NCBI GenBank assembly: GCA_035079385.1
Contig: JAVHKY010000003.1
Span: forward strand, 20,041,501-20,105,500
Reading direction: 5' to 3'
Source: Aspidiotus rigidus
Taxonomy: Eukaryota; Arthropoda; Insecta; Hemiptera; Diaspididae
DNA length: 64,000 nucleotides
The notes beneath the pieces were generated by a model, which saw only the letters and a program-made list of their open reading frames with translations, was not told the DNA's origin and made no database searches. This document shows, piece by piece, positions 1 to 14,600 of this stretch (its first letter is position 1; each line of letters starts with the position of its first letter). The position numbers and the translations under genes are program-made.

Positions 1-1429
1 AGTTGGTGAAAAGTAAAAATATAAGTAATAATTACGAAATTATGGTGACGCTCCAAAAATAGACTCATAATACTGCATTTAAAACTTGGATTATTATCAC
101 CGGTATACGACGTTGTATACTTTTGAAAATAATATTTTCTCAAAGCTTATCGAATTTATGAACAGCTAGGTACCATTTTCATAGATATTTCAAATTTTCT
201 CTTCAATATTTTGTGTCGTTGTCCAAGCCAGTCTGGAGAAATTTCCTTGACATGCAGACGAAGGGATTAAAAAATGAATTAAATTTTTTTCCTTTAGTCC
301 TTGCGGTTTCAATAGTAGGCCTATAGCATTTCGAAGAACGACAAAAGTCCCATTTGAGTGACCTTATTTTATTTCTTGTACCTACATATAATATTCTCTT
401 AGAGACGTATTCAGACAGTTATAGATGACGAAGATTATTAATTGGGCGCCTATAGGCCTATATTGAAACTTATAGTGTCGAAATAAAATTTGTGTATATT
501 TGGAATCACAATTGCCCATTTCACAATTCAAATCCTGGGCACATTTATTGAACTGGTCTGCTGAGAAGAAGAAATTTTCAGAGGGTTTTTTTGACCAAAC
601 GGAATTAATTTTCACTTTGTACAGGATCATTTTTTCCTCTCAATGGAAAAGATTTGAAAACCAAATAGTAGGAACGTGACCATCATCAATTTTTTTCATT
701 TCGCGTTTTAAAGTGAAAACTGTTAAACTTACCTTGAGAACGGCTGCTATGATGGTCACGCTGTACTAGAAGTCTATATTGTTACGTTGACTGAAGATCC
801 ATAGATTAAAATTGAAAAGACAAATAATCAAGGTGTTGGTCTAAAGTGTCCTATACTTGAAAAATACGGTTAGAGATTATCTGCCTACGAAATAACTAAT
901 ATTGTGTAATCAATTAACACAGTTGAATGCTTACGTTACCTACACGTGAAGTAAAGAATTTTAGCATTAATCATAATTTTTCAATTCACAGCCCGTTTGA
1001 AAACTTTCACGTGAACATGAAACGTCATTTTTGCTGACGTAAATTCAATTTCGATTGCTATACACTCGAGCTCTATTATGAAAAGAAGAAGAAAGAAAGG
1101 AAAATCGTAAGGAAAGGTGAAGATAAACGGAATATTTCAAGTAATACGAGGGAAATAACGTTGGAAATCTGAAAAAAAATTAGGTACCGCTGAGAAGGTC
1201 ATTGATTATTTTGGTAGACATTTTGAAGAATCTTTGTGAGATTAAATATTCCACTTTTTGAACATTATTTTGTGTTTCTTATATTTTAACTGTTTTGTTT
1301 AAACAGTTCTTTGTTCCATTATTTCATTTCTGGCAACTGAAGTACCTATTTCATTCAACTTTGAAATAAGATTAGTTGTTGGTTAGGTAAGGGGTAAGTG
1401 TTGTACAAAAGACTTAGCATTCTTAGACT
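1..1429. other. AT-rich non-coding DNA
   Basis: I see no gene, RNA gene or clear repeat here. The open frames are short (82 codons at most) and low in complexity, with no recognisable motif. The segment is far upstream of the only host exon found and is probably intergenic. Confidence 0.5.
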
Positions 1430-2180
1430 TTTTAAAAAATGAGACTAAAGTACAACTTATTCTAAAATAGGGTTTGGTCAAGGTCAATTAATATGTTTTT
1501 TTTTTTTTTAAAGCGTCTCTAGTCAACTTATTTTAAAATGGTGTTTGGTTAACGTTTGGCAAATATTTTTCTTTTTATAAATGCGACTGAATCACAAATT
1601 ATTTTAAAACAGAGTTTGGTTTTGTGGTTATGGTCTAGCAACTTTTTTTTTTTTTTTTTTTTTTTTTAGTGCGACCAAAGTACTATTTTATAATTGTAAA
1701 AACAGTAAAATACAATACGTGCGAATGCACATTTGTATGTTTTATGCTCTTGTAAAACCCATGAACTTAGCACGCCACAGCCCTTAGCATCACTCTAACC
1801 CATGAATTGTGAAGCTGCAAAATGATTACAGGTGTGGTAGTCAATTTCAAAACCATTGCCATTGAGTGTGGCTATTGAGTTTGAAGGAGCTATTCTGAAA
1901 TAATTTTTGCTTTCTGTTTCTAATACTCTTCTACAACCAATCCCATTTTTTTTTTTTTTTTTTCTAATTAATTCACTAAATCCCTGATGCTGTAGAACTT
2001 ACTTTAAAATACGGTTTGGTTGAGGTGAGCAATATTTTTTGTTCTGTTTTAAATGCAACTGAAGTAAAACTTATGCTCATTCAAAATAGGGTTAGCAATC
2101 CGTTTTTTTCTTTTTGTTTTTCTATTTTTAAATTGTGACTCTTAAAATAGGGTTTGGTTAAAGTATACAATATTTTTGTA
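1430..2180. repeat. Degenerate tandem repeat, unit about 60-95 bp
   Basis: A recurring block with a core close to AAAATAGGGTTTGGTTAAGG, followed by a T-rich run and then a phrase like GCGACTGAAGTACAACTTAT, appears near 1460, 1540, 1605, 2005, 2085 and 2145. Units differ by substitutions and by the length of their T runs (up to about 22 T near 1645). The stretch around 1690-1980 does not fit the unit well. This is an old, diverged tandem array; I cannot tie it to a transposon family. Confidence 0.6.
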
Positions 2181-3059
2181 CCCTTATATGTGGACAAAAG
2201 AATGTGCAGGAGTTCAGCCTGTTTCAAAATAAGAAAGTTTTTATGAGCAATTTTCTTTTTTCTGAAGAGAAGCAATTTAAAATCCACGAAACAAAATACT
2301 TGTATCTGTTCACGGGGGGCCCTCGTTTACCAGTCTCATTTTTTTGTGGTTAATTACCGCGCCGGTTCGATTCATTTTTTTTCATAAATTTCTTATCAAA
2401 AGAAATTGTTTTTTTATTTCAAAATTGGTGCTCATCTTGCTAGCGGCTGTCGTCGACGCGTAGCGACGACGCAACAGACGCTAGTACCCGATAAGATACG
2501 AGAAGAGATTTTGACAGGATGCTTAACTCAATATTTAGTTTTCCTATTCAATTTTTTTTTTTTTTTCTTAACCACTGTTAGACTTTTTTCATTGATAAGT
2601 GGTATAGATATAAATTCAAAAAGGCTGGTGAAATCGCACTCACAACAGAACTGGTTTGGACGAGCCAGTGGCCAGTGGCTTAGCTGGAAAATTTTAGACA
2701 ATATAGTCTGGAAAAAAACTTCGTGCAATATTTTACCCTGTACCCCTTCCTCTCCTTTTAACTATATTTTCAGCATAGGCGCTTCTGAAGTTGGTTTATT
2801 CCTTAAACATTCGTACTTTTCCCTATATACAAACAAAGAGAATCAACAGATCAAATGAAATAGAATCTAGAAATGGTTAGAACGCTGCGAGGATTGTCGA
2901 AACGGAGCATGTAAGAGGGATGATACTCTCATCAAAAACTCATACAACGTGTATCACGCTGACATTAGAACAAAGCGGGTCAAGGTTAGAGAAAAAACAT
3001 AAAAACAAAAAATTAACACACGATTTCTCATCTCTGCCTGAAGTTAAGCACCCCGCCTA
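2181..3059. other. Non-coding DNA, no feature recognised
   Basis: A 150-codon open frame crosses this stretch (2406-2858), but it is low in complexity (poly-F from a T run) and matches nothing I know. The Alu-like GGTTCGATTC near 2364 is not set in a tRNA fold. I see nothing else. Confidence 0.4.
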
Positions 3060-3575
3060 AATACTATCATCAGCACTCCAACTTATTCTATAAATCGTTC
3101 TCTCAACAAAACTTACACGTCCTCACCATTCCTCCCCTTTCCTCCCATCATCTCCAATTGCTTAGTATCACTTAATGCTATCTTCAGACGCTTTTTTCTT
3201 CATCCATTCATAAATCATATTCACGCTCTCATCGCTACCTTCTGTACCGACTCCATCCCAATATTTTTCCTCTAGGTACCCGGCTACAAGAGCATCAGCA
3301 ACCAAACAGGCAACCAATCACCCATCAGTCAACATCTCTTTCCATGTCTTACGCTCCGACCTCTTCAAACACATTAAAGAGAATATTACCCAAGCCTGAT
3401 TCACTCATTGATCCATAACCTCAGATCTCATTCGAATAAGCTAGCCTAAATTAAAAGTATGTCCATAAGACATAATCATCACTCGTCTCAAAATCGTCAC
3501 ATTAGACTCACACACACCCATCACCTCTTTCATGCGCTCATTTGCGAAATGCATTGGCCTCAAAGTGCTAGTTCG
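3060..3575 (+). pseudogene. Relic of an I-like non-LTR retrotransposon (RNase H to C-terminus)
   Basis: Conceptual translation in shifting frames gives FFLWVPGYKSI and then phrases that line up with the C-terminal part of the much better preserved element at 47757-49636, which has FFIWVPGHKGIPGNENVDKA. The nucleotide match continues through the segment that corresponds to the better copy's KSHSNKLAQIK and RLTHTHLISHLM region. It covers the last RNase H block and the tail of the protein. In-frame stops and frameshifts are frequent, so this is an old dead copy of the same family. Both ends are blurred and the coordinates are approximate. Confidence 0.7.
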
Positions 3576-6500
3576 GATAAAAAACTAGGGAAAAATTCAT
3601 TTTCAAAGGGTCGAGAATAAAAACTGAGAAGGAAAAAAATCTTCAGATAATAGGTGGCTAAAATGAAACGATAATTAATTACAAGAGTTGATACATTTGT
3701 AATGGGGTCGAAGATCCACATCTTTTATTCCAAAGATTATGTCTGATCATCTTTTCAAGATATTTCTATTAATTTATTACTACAAGTAGTAATCCTCACA
3801 ATTTGAAGGCGCGAGAAATTGACGTATATTGCGTAGGTACAAGATAGGATTTTTCTTCTCAAATCTTGTATTACGTACAAATGACATATTTTTCTTCCTT
3901 TAGGTATAGGTATTACACGCGTAGGTTAAATATGATAACTTGGAAAAATTATGATTTTTACTTTTATTACAATGATCCGTTCTACAAATTAAAACTCTGC
4001 TCCACGTATGATAGCTCCCGTATCTCCCAAATTAAACTCAACCTAGTTCCGGAGTTTCGTAACACTCATACTTCACCTAAATAAAAGCGAAATAAGTCAA
4101 CGGTGATTCAACGTATTCTTGCAACAAAAGTAAGTATATTATATCACAAAACTGATAACAGAATAGACGTATTAGTCTGCGAGTAAACAGGAAAATAAAG
4201 TCATGCCTTGCATATAAACCCGAGTCGGGTGTTGTTTTGTTTCTCATTTTCTAATGTTTATCTAGGTTGAATTGCGAGTCCTTTAAATCATATTTCTTTG
4301 AAATAAATCAAGTAATAAAATTTCCGCCAAACCCGTGATATTTATAAAGTAAAATTAGCAAATGATTATGTACAAAATAAACGGATGACAGCTTGTTTAA
4401 AAGAGCTTTGAACTCCATTACAACAGATATACGCACCGGTATAATTATACAGAACGTTTTTACTCCAAATGTACAAGCACATATTTTCATCAGATGTCAC
4501 AGGATTGTCCGACAATGATTTAATTAAATCGCGAAAAAATCCTGCCTGTTAGGAATCTTCTCGTTTGAAACGTGAATATTCGCCATGCGGAATGCGGGGT
4601 AAATGAAAACGCAGAAAGCAACGAAATTTTGTGAAACGGAACGAAACAGAAAAAATTATAATTCGGTCTCATCTGTCACATTTCAATGATAAATTATTAT
4701 TGTAATAGGTATTAATTAAATTAGATTAAACGAAAAACGGGGTATTTAAAATTATTTTATTACTTCTTGTGGGAGAATACGGTGTAGGCTATTCCAATGA
4801 CATGCTAAAATCTGAAACAGGATTGTATTCTTGTTTTTATTCGAAAAATGCTAGGGGAATTTTATGAGAGCTCGAAAATACGACTAAGTACCCAGGAACT
4901 TTTCTTCCAGGGTTTGATAAGAAATTTCTGTATTTGATGTGGGATTATTTTAAAAAACCTCCTTCTATTTTTTAATGTTAAGAAAAAAAGTAAAATTATC
5001 GTGGCCAAATTTGAATGCTTTACTTCTACTCATTTTTTTTACGCGTTCATTTCTTTAGAAAATTCTGTTCGATTATAGGAGTGCAGCCTCCATTTATAAA
5101 ATCTAGCGAGTAAATATGCGATGATGTAAAAACTCAATTTTGTGAATATTTCAGCGGAAGTGAGTCTTGAGCATCAAGTTTGATTATCACTATTCTTTCT
5201 CATTTTAAAAAAAATTAAAGAGGGAAAAAGAAAGCGTTTATACTTTTTATTACAGTAGGTTTACATAAGTTATCAATACAATTTAATATGCCACATTGAA
5301 TTTTTTTAGTTACCGGTACTTTTCATTCGCTCTTGTCAAATACATACGATACGGTACCTACCTTTTTTTTTCTTTTGCGTAACATTTATACTCACAAAAG
5401 AATCTTACTGATGATATATGAATGAATCAGAGAAAATTTATATTATAAATCTGAAACAAGTTAATTCTAATTAAAATTAAAAAGTTTGATGAGGTCTCCT
5501 TTTTATAATATTTTGATACAATTTATTTGACTAATAAGCTTGTATAATGTAATTGATGTTATAGGCAGTTATGCCTATCTCTTGTAGGAGTGCAAAATTA
5601 TACTTACAGTACTCCTAATTATAGATAAATTAAAATATTTTCAACATCTCATGAAAATGTGTGTCATACAGACTTTACACCGAGATATTCGATTTAGATA
5701 TGGTCGGAATAGAAGAACTATAAGTACATTCACAGAAACTCAGTTATAAAGTTTTATCACGTAATGCCATTTACATTTCATTATTTTCCGTTTTCTATAC
5801 TCAAATGTGGTGGAAGAATGAAAAATAAGAAAGAGGAAAAAAAAAAAAAAAAAGAAAAATCCGTGAAAAATAAAATTGTAGGTATTTATCGTTTGAAGGA
5901 AAATAATAAGTCAAAATTAGTATTTATAGAGCTCGATCTCACATATATGCAGTTTTCTGTGCGCTAGTATTGCACCACAGAAAGAGAGAAACTTTGGGTA
6001 TGGAAGGCCGGCCCCTACGTTATTTAATGGTTTCTCGTTTAATGGAATTTTAGTTCAGATATAGAGCCTTTCCTGTGTAGGCATGCTTGGTATGCGTTAA
6101 TGGAAAACGTGCCCTGTATCCTTCCCTATTACTTACCTTTAATAAAGATGAACTTCTGTCTTAACGACTTTTCTTCATCGTTTTATATAGACTGGCACAA
6201 TAAACCCAGTATTTTCGAATTCTTATATCCGTAAAACCTACCTGTTTAATTTCTGTAGGAAAAATAGAAATGATGCTGAAATTTTCATATCATTTTACCA
6301 ATGTTGAAGTAGGTACTCTTATAATGCCACATTACTTCATTTAAACCGGAAATAAAGTTATTTATTTCCTCATGTACCTATGTGAAACAAAGTACCTGCG
6401 TAACTACAACTCCAACATAAAGGTTTCGAAAAACTTTCTCTGGACAGTTGAGATGATGAAATGTTCCCTTAGTTTTCTCAGGCTCAAGTGTTTCTTAATA

Positions 6501-8379
6501 AAATAAACACTTACTTATAATTAAACTCAAATGAAATCCATAAATCCTGTACTAATGATCTTTGAAATATTCATCTCATTGCTCACAACTTAAACATATT
6601 TTCCGGAATTTCAGATGTCCTTGTCTTTTCTGAACAATTTAATGCAAAAGGAGAAGTGCATGATATTCAGTTTTTTATTTTTTTATTTCTTAATCAGTAA
6701 GCAAAATAAGTTACCTTCACAATATTGTGTAGAGCTAATTTTATTGTAAGGAGCAATCCACCTGACCAATGGGTGGCTACAAAATTCAAAGTTAAGATGA
6801 AAATAATTTCCAAGCAGCCTTCTACAAACAATGTGCGTAAGAATTTTACGCCCATGAGCGTAATTTTATTTGACACATGAAAAGGAGTGAAAAAATTATT
6901 ACAACTACTTATAGTGCTTTATTTTAAATAGGGTATTAACAAAGATAGAGGCTGATGCGTAAGTAGGACAAGCGCTTATGCACAGCCAACGCATGGCTAC
7001 AATTCTAGAAAAAAACAATAACTAAAATATTGACAACATTGATTGTTGTGTAGCTGTTTCTGTACGTACTCTTAGCGTAATAAATTGAATAATCAATCGT
7101 ACCGTAAAATGGTGCGTAGAGAAAGTACTCTGAAGACCAAACATATTTCTCGATTTTTCAAGCCATTTCCCAATAGAATTGACCAAATGGGACTGGAACC
7201 ACATGGCAATGAGTTACGTCATGATAATTTGGTCTATTATCCGACGAGCTTTAAACCCAAAGTACCAAAGATACCTTAAAATGTGTGTTTGTGGACATTT
7301 TTAATGGGATGTTTAAAAGGACCTCCGTTCAATGTATTTCTTATGGAACGCAGAGGCGCTCTTTTTACATATTATACCTCCGATATGCTTTATTCAAGTT
7401 TTATTTCAATCGCCGTGGATTTCAATGTTTTCAATTTTCTCCCACAAAACGCCATAGTTTAGATATTTCTTTTCATTGTTTATCTTTCCCTGCTTGGACC
7501 TGCTGTACAGCGCAACGCTACCGCTACCCACTTTGAATTTTATTGCCGTTAGTGATATAAATTTATTTTTTCTTCAAAATACTGTAGATTTCTTTAAAAA
7601 AAAAAAAAAAAAAAAAACGGAAATTTTTTCAATGTACTGTACATTTCTAATTGTCATTCATTGATCCCCCTCTCTATAATGTTCTAAAAATAGAAGAAAA
7701 CATCTGAAAAGTAAGAATAATTTAGCAGAGAGCATACAACTTTACCATTTTTACCGTTGCGTCACATCTCTTCATCTCTCTTCTCCTTTATTCACTTTCA
7801 ATCTGAACATCACTTTCCAATTCCTTGGATTTCTTTTACTCTCACAAAGTCACAATACTACTGCAGCACAAAATAGAATTTGGACAGTGCACAATCAAAC
7901 TATGTTACGCCCCATTACAAACACACACATGAACATCTCTATTTACTTTAAGTAGAATGTAGGGAACGTGAAACAACTCTACAAAAGAACGTACCAAAAA
8001 AAAGTGAAATTTTCTAGGATTTTTCAATTGCTTTCAAAAAACTTTTCAACTAAAACTTGTCCTGGATATTATTTTTACGTTACTAAGCTATCTATTCTCA
8101 TTTCAATTAAGATTTCAAATGAATTTCTGACAAGATTGTGACAAACTGAAAATTACAATTTTTCCATAAGAATGTACGGTCTACGGTGAGATCCTATCAA
8201 ACCGTGTGGTGCGGCAAAGGAGGAAGCCGGCTTGACGCGAGCCGCGAGCGTGAGTGCGCGACACTGCTCTGCACGGTCCAGAACGATCAGTAAAAAAGGG
8301 TATTTTTGTGGAAATCTGTGGACCTTTTTCCGCAGATCGTGGATATGCAGATAGCAGAATTACGTCCATTCTATGCAAG
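3576..8379. other. Non-coding upstream DNA
   Basis: No gene is supported. The open frames are short, and several are translated homopolymers, such as the A run near 5838 and the one near 7597. I see no tRNA, no long inverted repeat and no transposon coding trace. Confidence 0.4.
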
Positions 8380-8382
8380 CTG

Positions 8383-8501
8383 CCGTCCAATATTTAATTG
8401 ACGTACGTCGCAAATAGCAATTCGCAGAAATAGGCGTTTTAATCATGAAAGAAAGATATCTTTCTCCAAAATGCGAATCGTGACGTACGTCAATTGGACG
8501 G
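8383..8501. repeat. Imperfect inverted repeat with two GACGTACGTC palindromes
   Basis: The left arm runs from CCGTCCAA (8383) through AATTGACGTACGTC (8396-8409) to an ATTCGCA block near 8420. The right arm is its inverse: TGCGAATCG (8472), GACGTACGTCAATT (8482-8495), TTGGACGG (8494-8501). The left arm has about five extra bases between the two shared blocks. The surrounding 8170-8620 stretch is more CpG-rich than its neighbours. It may be a small foldback element or a paired regulatory site; the sequence does not decide. Confidence 0.5.
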
Positions 8502-8619
8502 AAGCAAGAAACAGTCTACTGCCAGCTGCAGCCCTTAGTCTAACCAGCTGTTCAACAGAAAATGGCCGTGCGCGAACACTGACTTGAACAATGGAGTGAA
8601 GCGAGTCGTGATATTCTCA

Positions 8620-11600
8620 GAAACAGGATGACTAAAAATGCGGAAGTTCATTTATCAGTAGGCGTAGGCTTTCGCGTTTTCAGTTTTCGTTTTCGACTTA
8701 TATTCAGCTATATAGGTACTGATCACATTGGAAATGACGAAGATTGCGAAACAGTTCTCATCATCAATGAATTTTTACCTATACAGGTTTCGTCCGGAAT
8801 TCAGAACTTGTGATTATAAAAGGAAGCGAATAATCCTTACATCGATCTACTTGCCAATGATATCATACATTTGGATTTACCCTGAGGAGTAGTTGGTACC
8901 TAAATAAAACAGTGGTATGTGTTAAAGATACTTATTTACTTCTCCCGAGCCCTCAATTAATACCGAATAAACACCAAGTTTCCAAGAAGATTTATCATTC
9001 ACATGATTCTAGGTACCTATATTAGTTCTTCTCTTATATTGCGGGTAGATTTGAGACGTAAGTAGGTACCGCATGAGATATCTGGGGAGAACTTGAAGTA
9101 GAATAAAGGATGTTGAATTGAAATGTTTTAGTGATCAGTGATGTTCGAATTTGAAGAGTACGTCGCTGTCGATTTCCTTTCAAAGTATTTACCTTCCCCG
9201 TTATCAGCTTATCCATTTGGTACATCTAGACTTATCCCTTGTTCTAAAACAAGAATGATCGATGGGTGTACACGTCGCAAAATATCCTCCTTGGTTGATC
9301 TCGTGCTCACGAAATTTTCGTAATTCCATCAGAATTTCAATTTTGACGTTTAATCGGTGGAGCACTCTTCATTAGGAGTATTAATATAATTTTCTATTTT
9401 CATTTACAGGTCATTCCTTATTGCTTTCTAAAAACATCTGTATTTTACCCAGCAGATATGAAGAAATAACGTTAGAAGAACGTTGCTGGCATGATACAAA
9501 GACGCATATGGATTACTTGCTTGGGTCTCGAGAACGAGAGGAATTATCGGAACATATCTTTGAGCTTGAAATACTTAGTAGACTATCTATTGTAAAAATG
9601 GTGTAGCCCACAAAAGGATCCCGATTCCTATTCTTCTTCACATATGTGTCAGGTAACTTTTCTATGTAAACTGCTTGATTAATAACTTGAAGTGAAGGCA
9701 ATACGTGATGAGCGTTTTCGCTGGCATTGGTTTCTTGAGTAATAGATTCGAGTACCTACATGCATCGTTGCGCGTGATAATGTGTAGACTAATGGTAGTA
9801 AGTAGAAGGCTGGTAGAGTTGTGTTCGATATTGTTTAATGAAGTCAAAATTATTTTATTATGCTGTATGGATTTTGAAGACTATAGATTTTTCCTTATCG
9901 TGATGCTGACGATAATTGCCGGAAAATATTTTCATTGTTCTCGACATTATCGCAAAAGTTTTTTGAACTCTTCATACCTACGTTTTGAATTTCAAGAATG
10001 TATCTTGGTTCGTTTTCCCGTTTCAAACGTTTGAATAAAACCACCATCAGCAACTTGTTCGTATTTTTGTCTTGGAGTTACGATAAAGTGTACAAAAATT
10101 GCATCCACCTCACGTAACTGACCTTTCGATAGAATCAATGCTACTTACTAGGCCTACGTATTAACGCGGTGCGAATAGCGTTATATCGGTTTTCAATAAT
10201 TTTGCAATGCACTTTATTTCAGTCGCATAATTGAGAAATTTTATTTTTAGATGAGTATTAGCTTCGTCATTGATCCATGAAGTACAATAACCCAACGTTG
10301 ACTAGATCCTTACACTCTCAGTGGTCATTATGGACACGTTGATCTGATAAGGATTCTAATTAGGTAAGTAATAATTGTAGCTGTAATGTTTTGCAGTTCA
10401 CGATGTACAAAAACCTCTCTACCGACTACTCTGATTGATTTAGGCGAACGTATAAATCCTTCTCTGACGAATTTTACTTGCTAATCAATCGCGAACTTTT
10501 TTCGTATATTTTCATTTTCCAAGACGTTGGTTTAAATCATATATGTTTTCTACACGAATCGATGGAATTCTCGTAACTTTGTTTCTCTTTCCCCCCTCCC
10601 CTGTTGAGAGTTCACGCTTCGCTAAAACTTTTCCCACGTATTGAAAAGTGGCGTAGATTATACATATATAAGACACAAATAATTTCTTTCAATGAGTGTG
10701 TCACATGATCAGTTCACAAATTAACATGTCGAGACCTGTTTAATTTACGTAATCAAAAGAGAAGAGCAGAAGAAGAATTAGACACTGCGTCCACGACAGT
10801 TTCTCGGCGTATGGGCGAAATTAAAGGATATTACTGAACATGCTGGCCTGTATATTTATATGTGGGCACGAAGAGGAAATGAGTAATTAAATTTATTTTT
10901 TCGAGTACGAGACGAAGAAGACTTCTGGTAGACTATTTGTAGGCTGCAATGTACAATGTTATCTCACCGCTGAATGTAATACGTGATAATTATTACATTG
11001 TGTGTTGGTGAGAGTGCTAGTTAGCCGTGTCACTAATTTCTAATGGGTGAATAGGTGACATACCGTACCGTCAGGTCTTCGAAGATGCACAGCTTGTCTT
11101 GTCTCTGAATACGCCGTTAATGTTACTCGACCCTCGCGCTGCGCAATAGAATATTTTAGCAGTAAGGCTAAGACTACTTACTTTTGAACTAACTTCTGCG
11201 TGCATCCCATGTATATATTATGTTTTTCACACAAGACAGAGAAAGAGAGCAAGAAAGCAAGTGAGAGAGTTGCTAGTAGGTACAAAACGTCAACATTTTT
11301 GACAGGAGCGTCTAAATTTTTTTTCAAGGCCGTTACAAATGTGTTAATGGTTTTCCACGTTTTCAACGTAAGGTTTAGTTTTAATTAGGTCGAACAACAT
11401 ACCTACATAATGTATAGAGAGGAATTTTTTCCTTAATCTCCTTGGGCTTTAGTCGGGAATTTTTGATAGTGTATTAGTTTTTAACGAAAGTGAAAATCAC
11501 AAAAGTAAATCAATTAGACCCCTACGGATGAAAGTAAGTCCAATTTTTTCGACGGTGAATGAAGTCACTGTAATTTAAATTTAATCTATATCGATAAATT

Positions 11601-14600
11601 TATTATAATTTCGGAAAATATCAGATAAATTACTTAGAAATCTTGTCTATTCACGATGTTAGACAGCGTCAATTATACTTCTTCGTAGGATTTTGCGAGA
11701 ACATTCAACAGTTCCAAAATGAGATGGATAAATGTAAACAAAAAGGAACAGTACAAAATATCTCTGAAAGACTATAACTGTTCATTTGAGAAGAAAAGAA
11801 GAAAATAAAATAAAACGCGAAGTACTTACAACGCGGTAAACGAGCACACAAAAAGAATTTCAAAGCGATGTAATATTGTCTGTGTTGGAGTGTGGACTAC
11901 AGAAGTACTTATCATTTTATTTGAGGTTTAAACATTTTCTTGTTCTTCACCACGTCGAGCGACATTAATTTCCAAGATAACGAAATATCCGTGGGTATTA
12001 TCATGCCACTCTTAATTAATACTAATGATAACGATGCTCTTCAATTTGAATCAATTACGAACAATACGAAAAATTTTACGCTCAGGCTCGGAATGATGGG
12101 ACACGACACTTCGTTCTTGAGAGACGTTTTTCATTTATGAGTTCTCCGGCTCCGTAGACCTACTTTTTATGTCGTCACGTGTATCACTTTTTTTCCCATC
12201 TTATTTTCGAATAATTCGGATTGAAAAAAATTTGATGTTTTTGATTGCGAAAAGATTATTGCGTATCCGCCCGCATTATGAATTGATCTCAATTTCGTAT
12301 GGTATAAGTATAGTTGATTTGCGGTATATGTTCTCAGCAAAATTTAGGACTCAATTTTCAAAATCAGCATATGACAGAGTTGGATGCGCCTCTGCAAACT
12401 ACAGCAAAATATTTTTTGAAGGGACAGAGTAAGACAAAGATTCGAGAAAACAACCAGACGGGAATTCCTATAGGGTCGATTCTTGTCGGCAGTATACCGC
12501 TTTATTCATATTAATTATACCTCCCTGTACATAAGAGTTGCTCCGATTCTGTTAAATTGTACAGGAACCTGAATATTGAATCCTTACTTAATGATTTGTT
12601 CACGTATTATAATTTCGCTTGGTCCAAGTGGCTGCTATCAAATTTGGAACGGTTCAATTACAACTACAAATATTTTAATTTTCGCTCCAGAAAAATAATT
12701 CCAAAAAAAAAAAAAGAGTCTAATTATAACAGAAAACAGTTGTTTCGATTATTTTAATATAATTCGGAAAAACCACGACGTGTTGTAGGGAAAAAAGTAT
12801 ATTCCTCTTGCACCTTAGGTGGTCAAGTGAAAAAATTAATTATAATTATTACAATTTTTGTTTTTAACAAGAGTAGGAGACGTGATATATGAGTAGATGA
12901 ACGACGACAATGGAAACTGTCAACGTCTGATGAGATTGCACGAATTAAAAACTCGTTGTTTTGAGTGACATTGGATATCTGAAGTTTTGAAAATTGCCTG
13001 AATAAAAAGGCAAATGTCAGTAAATGATGAATCTCTTTCGTTTTCATTTAGATCAACAACAATAATTATGACTTATTATACATGTGCAAATGAGAAAGAG
13101 GTCATATTCACTCCTCTCTTTTTATAAAGGTATACCGAGTGATGAAAAATTGTATAATTGTGTGCTTCCACAATTATCAGGACTTCGGGTTAGTTTTAGT
13201 CTTTAGAAGCTATTAGTTATTGTTTTTCAGTTAATTTTCATATTCTTTCTTTATTAGGTACTTGTTTTCAACTGATAGTAACGTGGTTACTCAAAATAAA
13301 ATCTGTATGACTGATAAATCAATGAAAAAGTTGTTAGGGAAATTGCTCGTCTTAATCTGATTGTGATTTGTTCAATCGACACTTATGAGAAGTGCTTTGA
13401 ATCAGTTTCTGAAATTTGCATTAAACTCCAATTCAATTGTAGGGGGAGTAATAAATATCTGGACGGAAGTGGATCGTGCGGATAATATTTTAAAATTCAC
13501 AAAAATTGATAATTGTTAATCAAAAACTAATGTATTGTAGCTCCATTCCTTCTCAGAGGCGATTGAATATATTAGGCAGGTGTGATGCTCCATATCAATG
13601 AGACTCGATTTCCTCATTGGACAAGAATCATGTTAATGTTTTTTTCTCTATTTTTTTGTGAGGGGGATCTTAAAGTTTGGTTGCAATACACGTTCCTCCC
13701 TTCCTGTCCTATATTAACGCAGGTCTTGAAACATTACTGGTAAATCTGATACTCCGTGAGCCTCTATAATATTATAGCGGGTGATTGTCAGAACAATTCT
13801 ACATCTTCTACCACTTGCCTTTGGGTAGGGCGTGGTGCTGATAAGTGTCAAATCGCAAATTGTTTAGTCACGAGATGGAATGCCTCTTTTCTCACCTCTC
13901 CCCTCTTTAGTGAGAGATGGTCCTGAAACTTTTCTGGAGAAAGTGAGAACCGTTGCAGTTTGAGAGATTGTTAGAAGGATGCCCCATTATCGACTGGATC
14001 TCTACGAGTAAAGGTCCTATTTTTAATTTATGTGAAAATATATACTTGTATTTTTTAAAAGTGTATTTTTCAACATTATTGTCAGTCTTTTTATCCGACC
14101 CGTTTTCGACACAGCTTTGGTATCAATCATAATTGTTGTACTTCTTGTTTTGAGGTTTGCATCACTGCTCCGTTGAATTTCATTTCGTTTTGTTTATTTT
14201 TCTGGTTTCAGTGTTGGAATTCAACTCTTTGTAGGATACTTTCGATTATTTTTATAAATTAACCAAACGATGTCTCGAACTTCGCGAAATTTACCAGTAA
14301 AAAAATGTTAACCTCTCCCACATATTGTAAAAATAACTGCATTTGCGACTCTTCTATCAAGAAAGCAATATAGAATGTATTTCTAAGGAAGGAGAAAGGA
14401 CACGTCGAGGCAGTGTTGGATTAGGGATATGCTCTCTGAACAGAGTTTCTGAATGTTTCATTCAAGAAGCTTGATCACCTAGTGTCTCGAAAATCGGAAA
14501 ACGAAAGGAAACAAGAGCTGAAACTGAAATGTGTACCACGGCCGTGTGTGTACGCTTTATAAATTATAAAAAGGGAAACAAAGATGACCGGATAGTGTGA

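Noticed and set aside
2355..2376. GGTTCGATTC resembling a tRNA B box
   Set aside because: No matching acceptor, anticodon or D-arm pairing upstream, and a T run follows directly without a closing stem.
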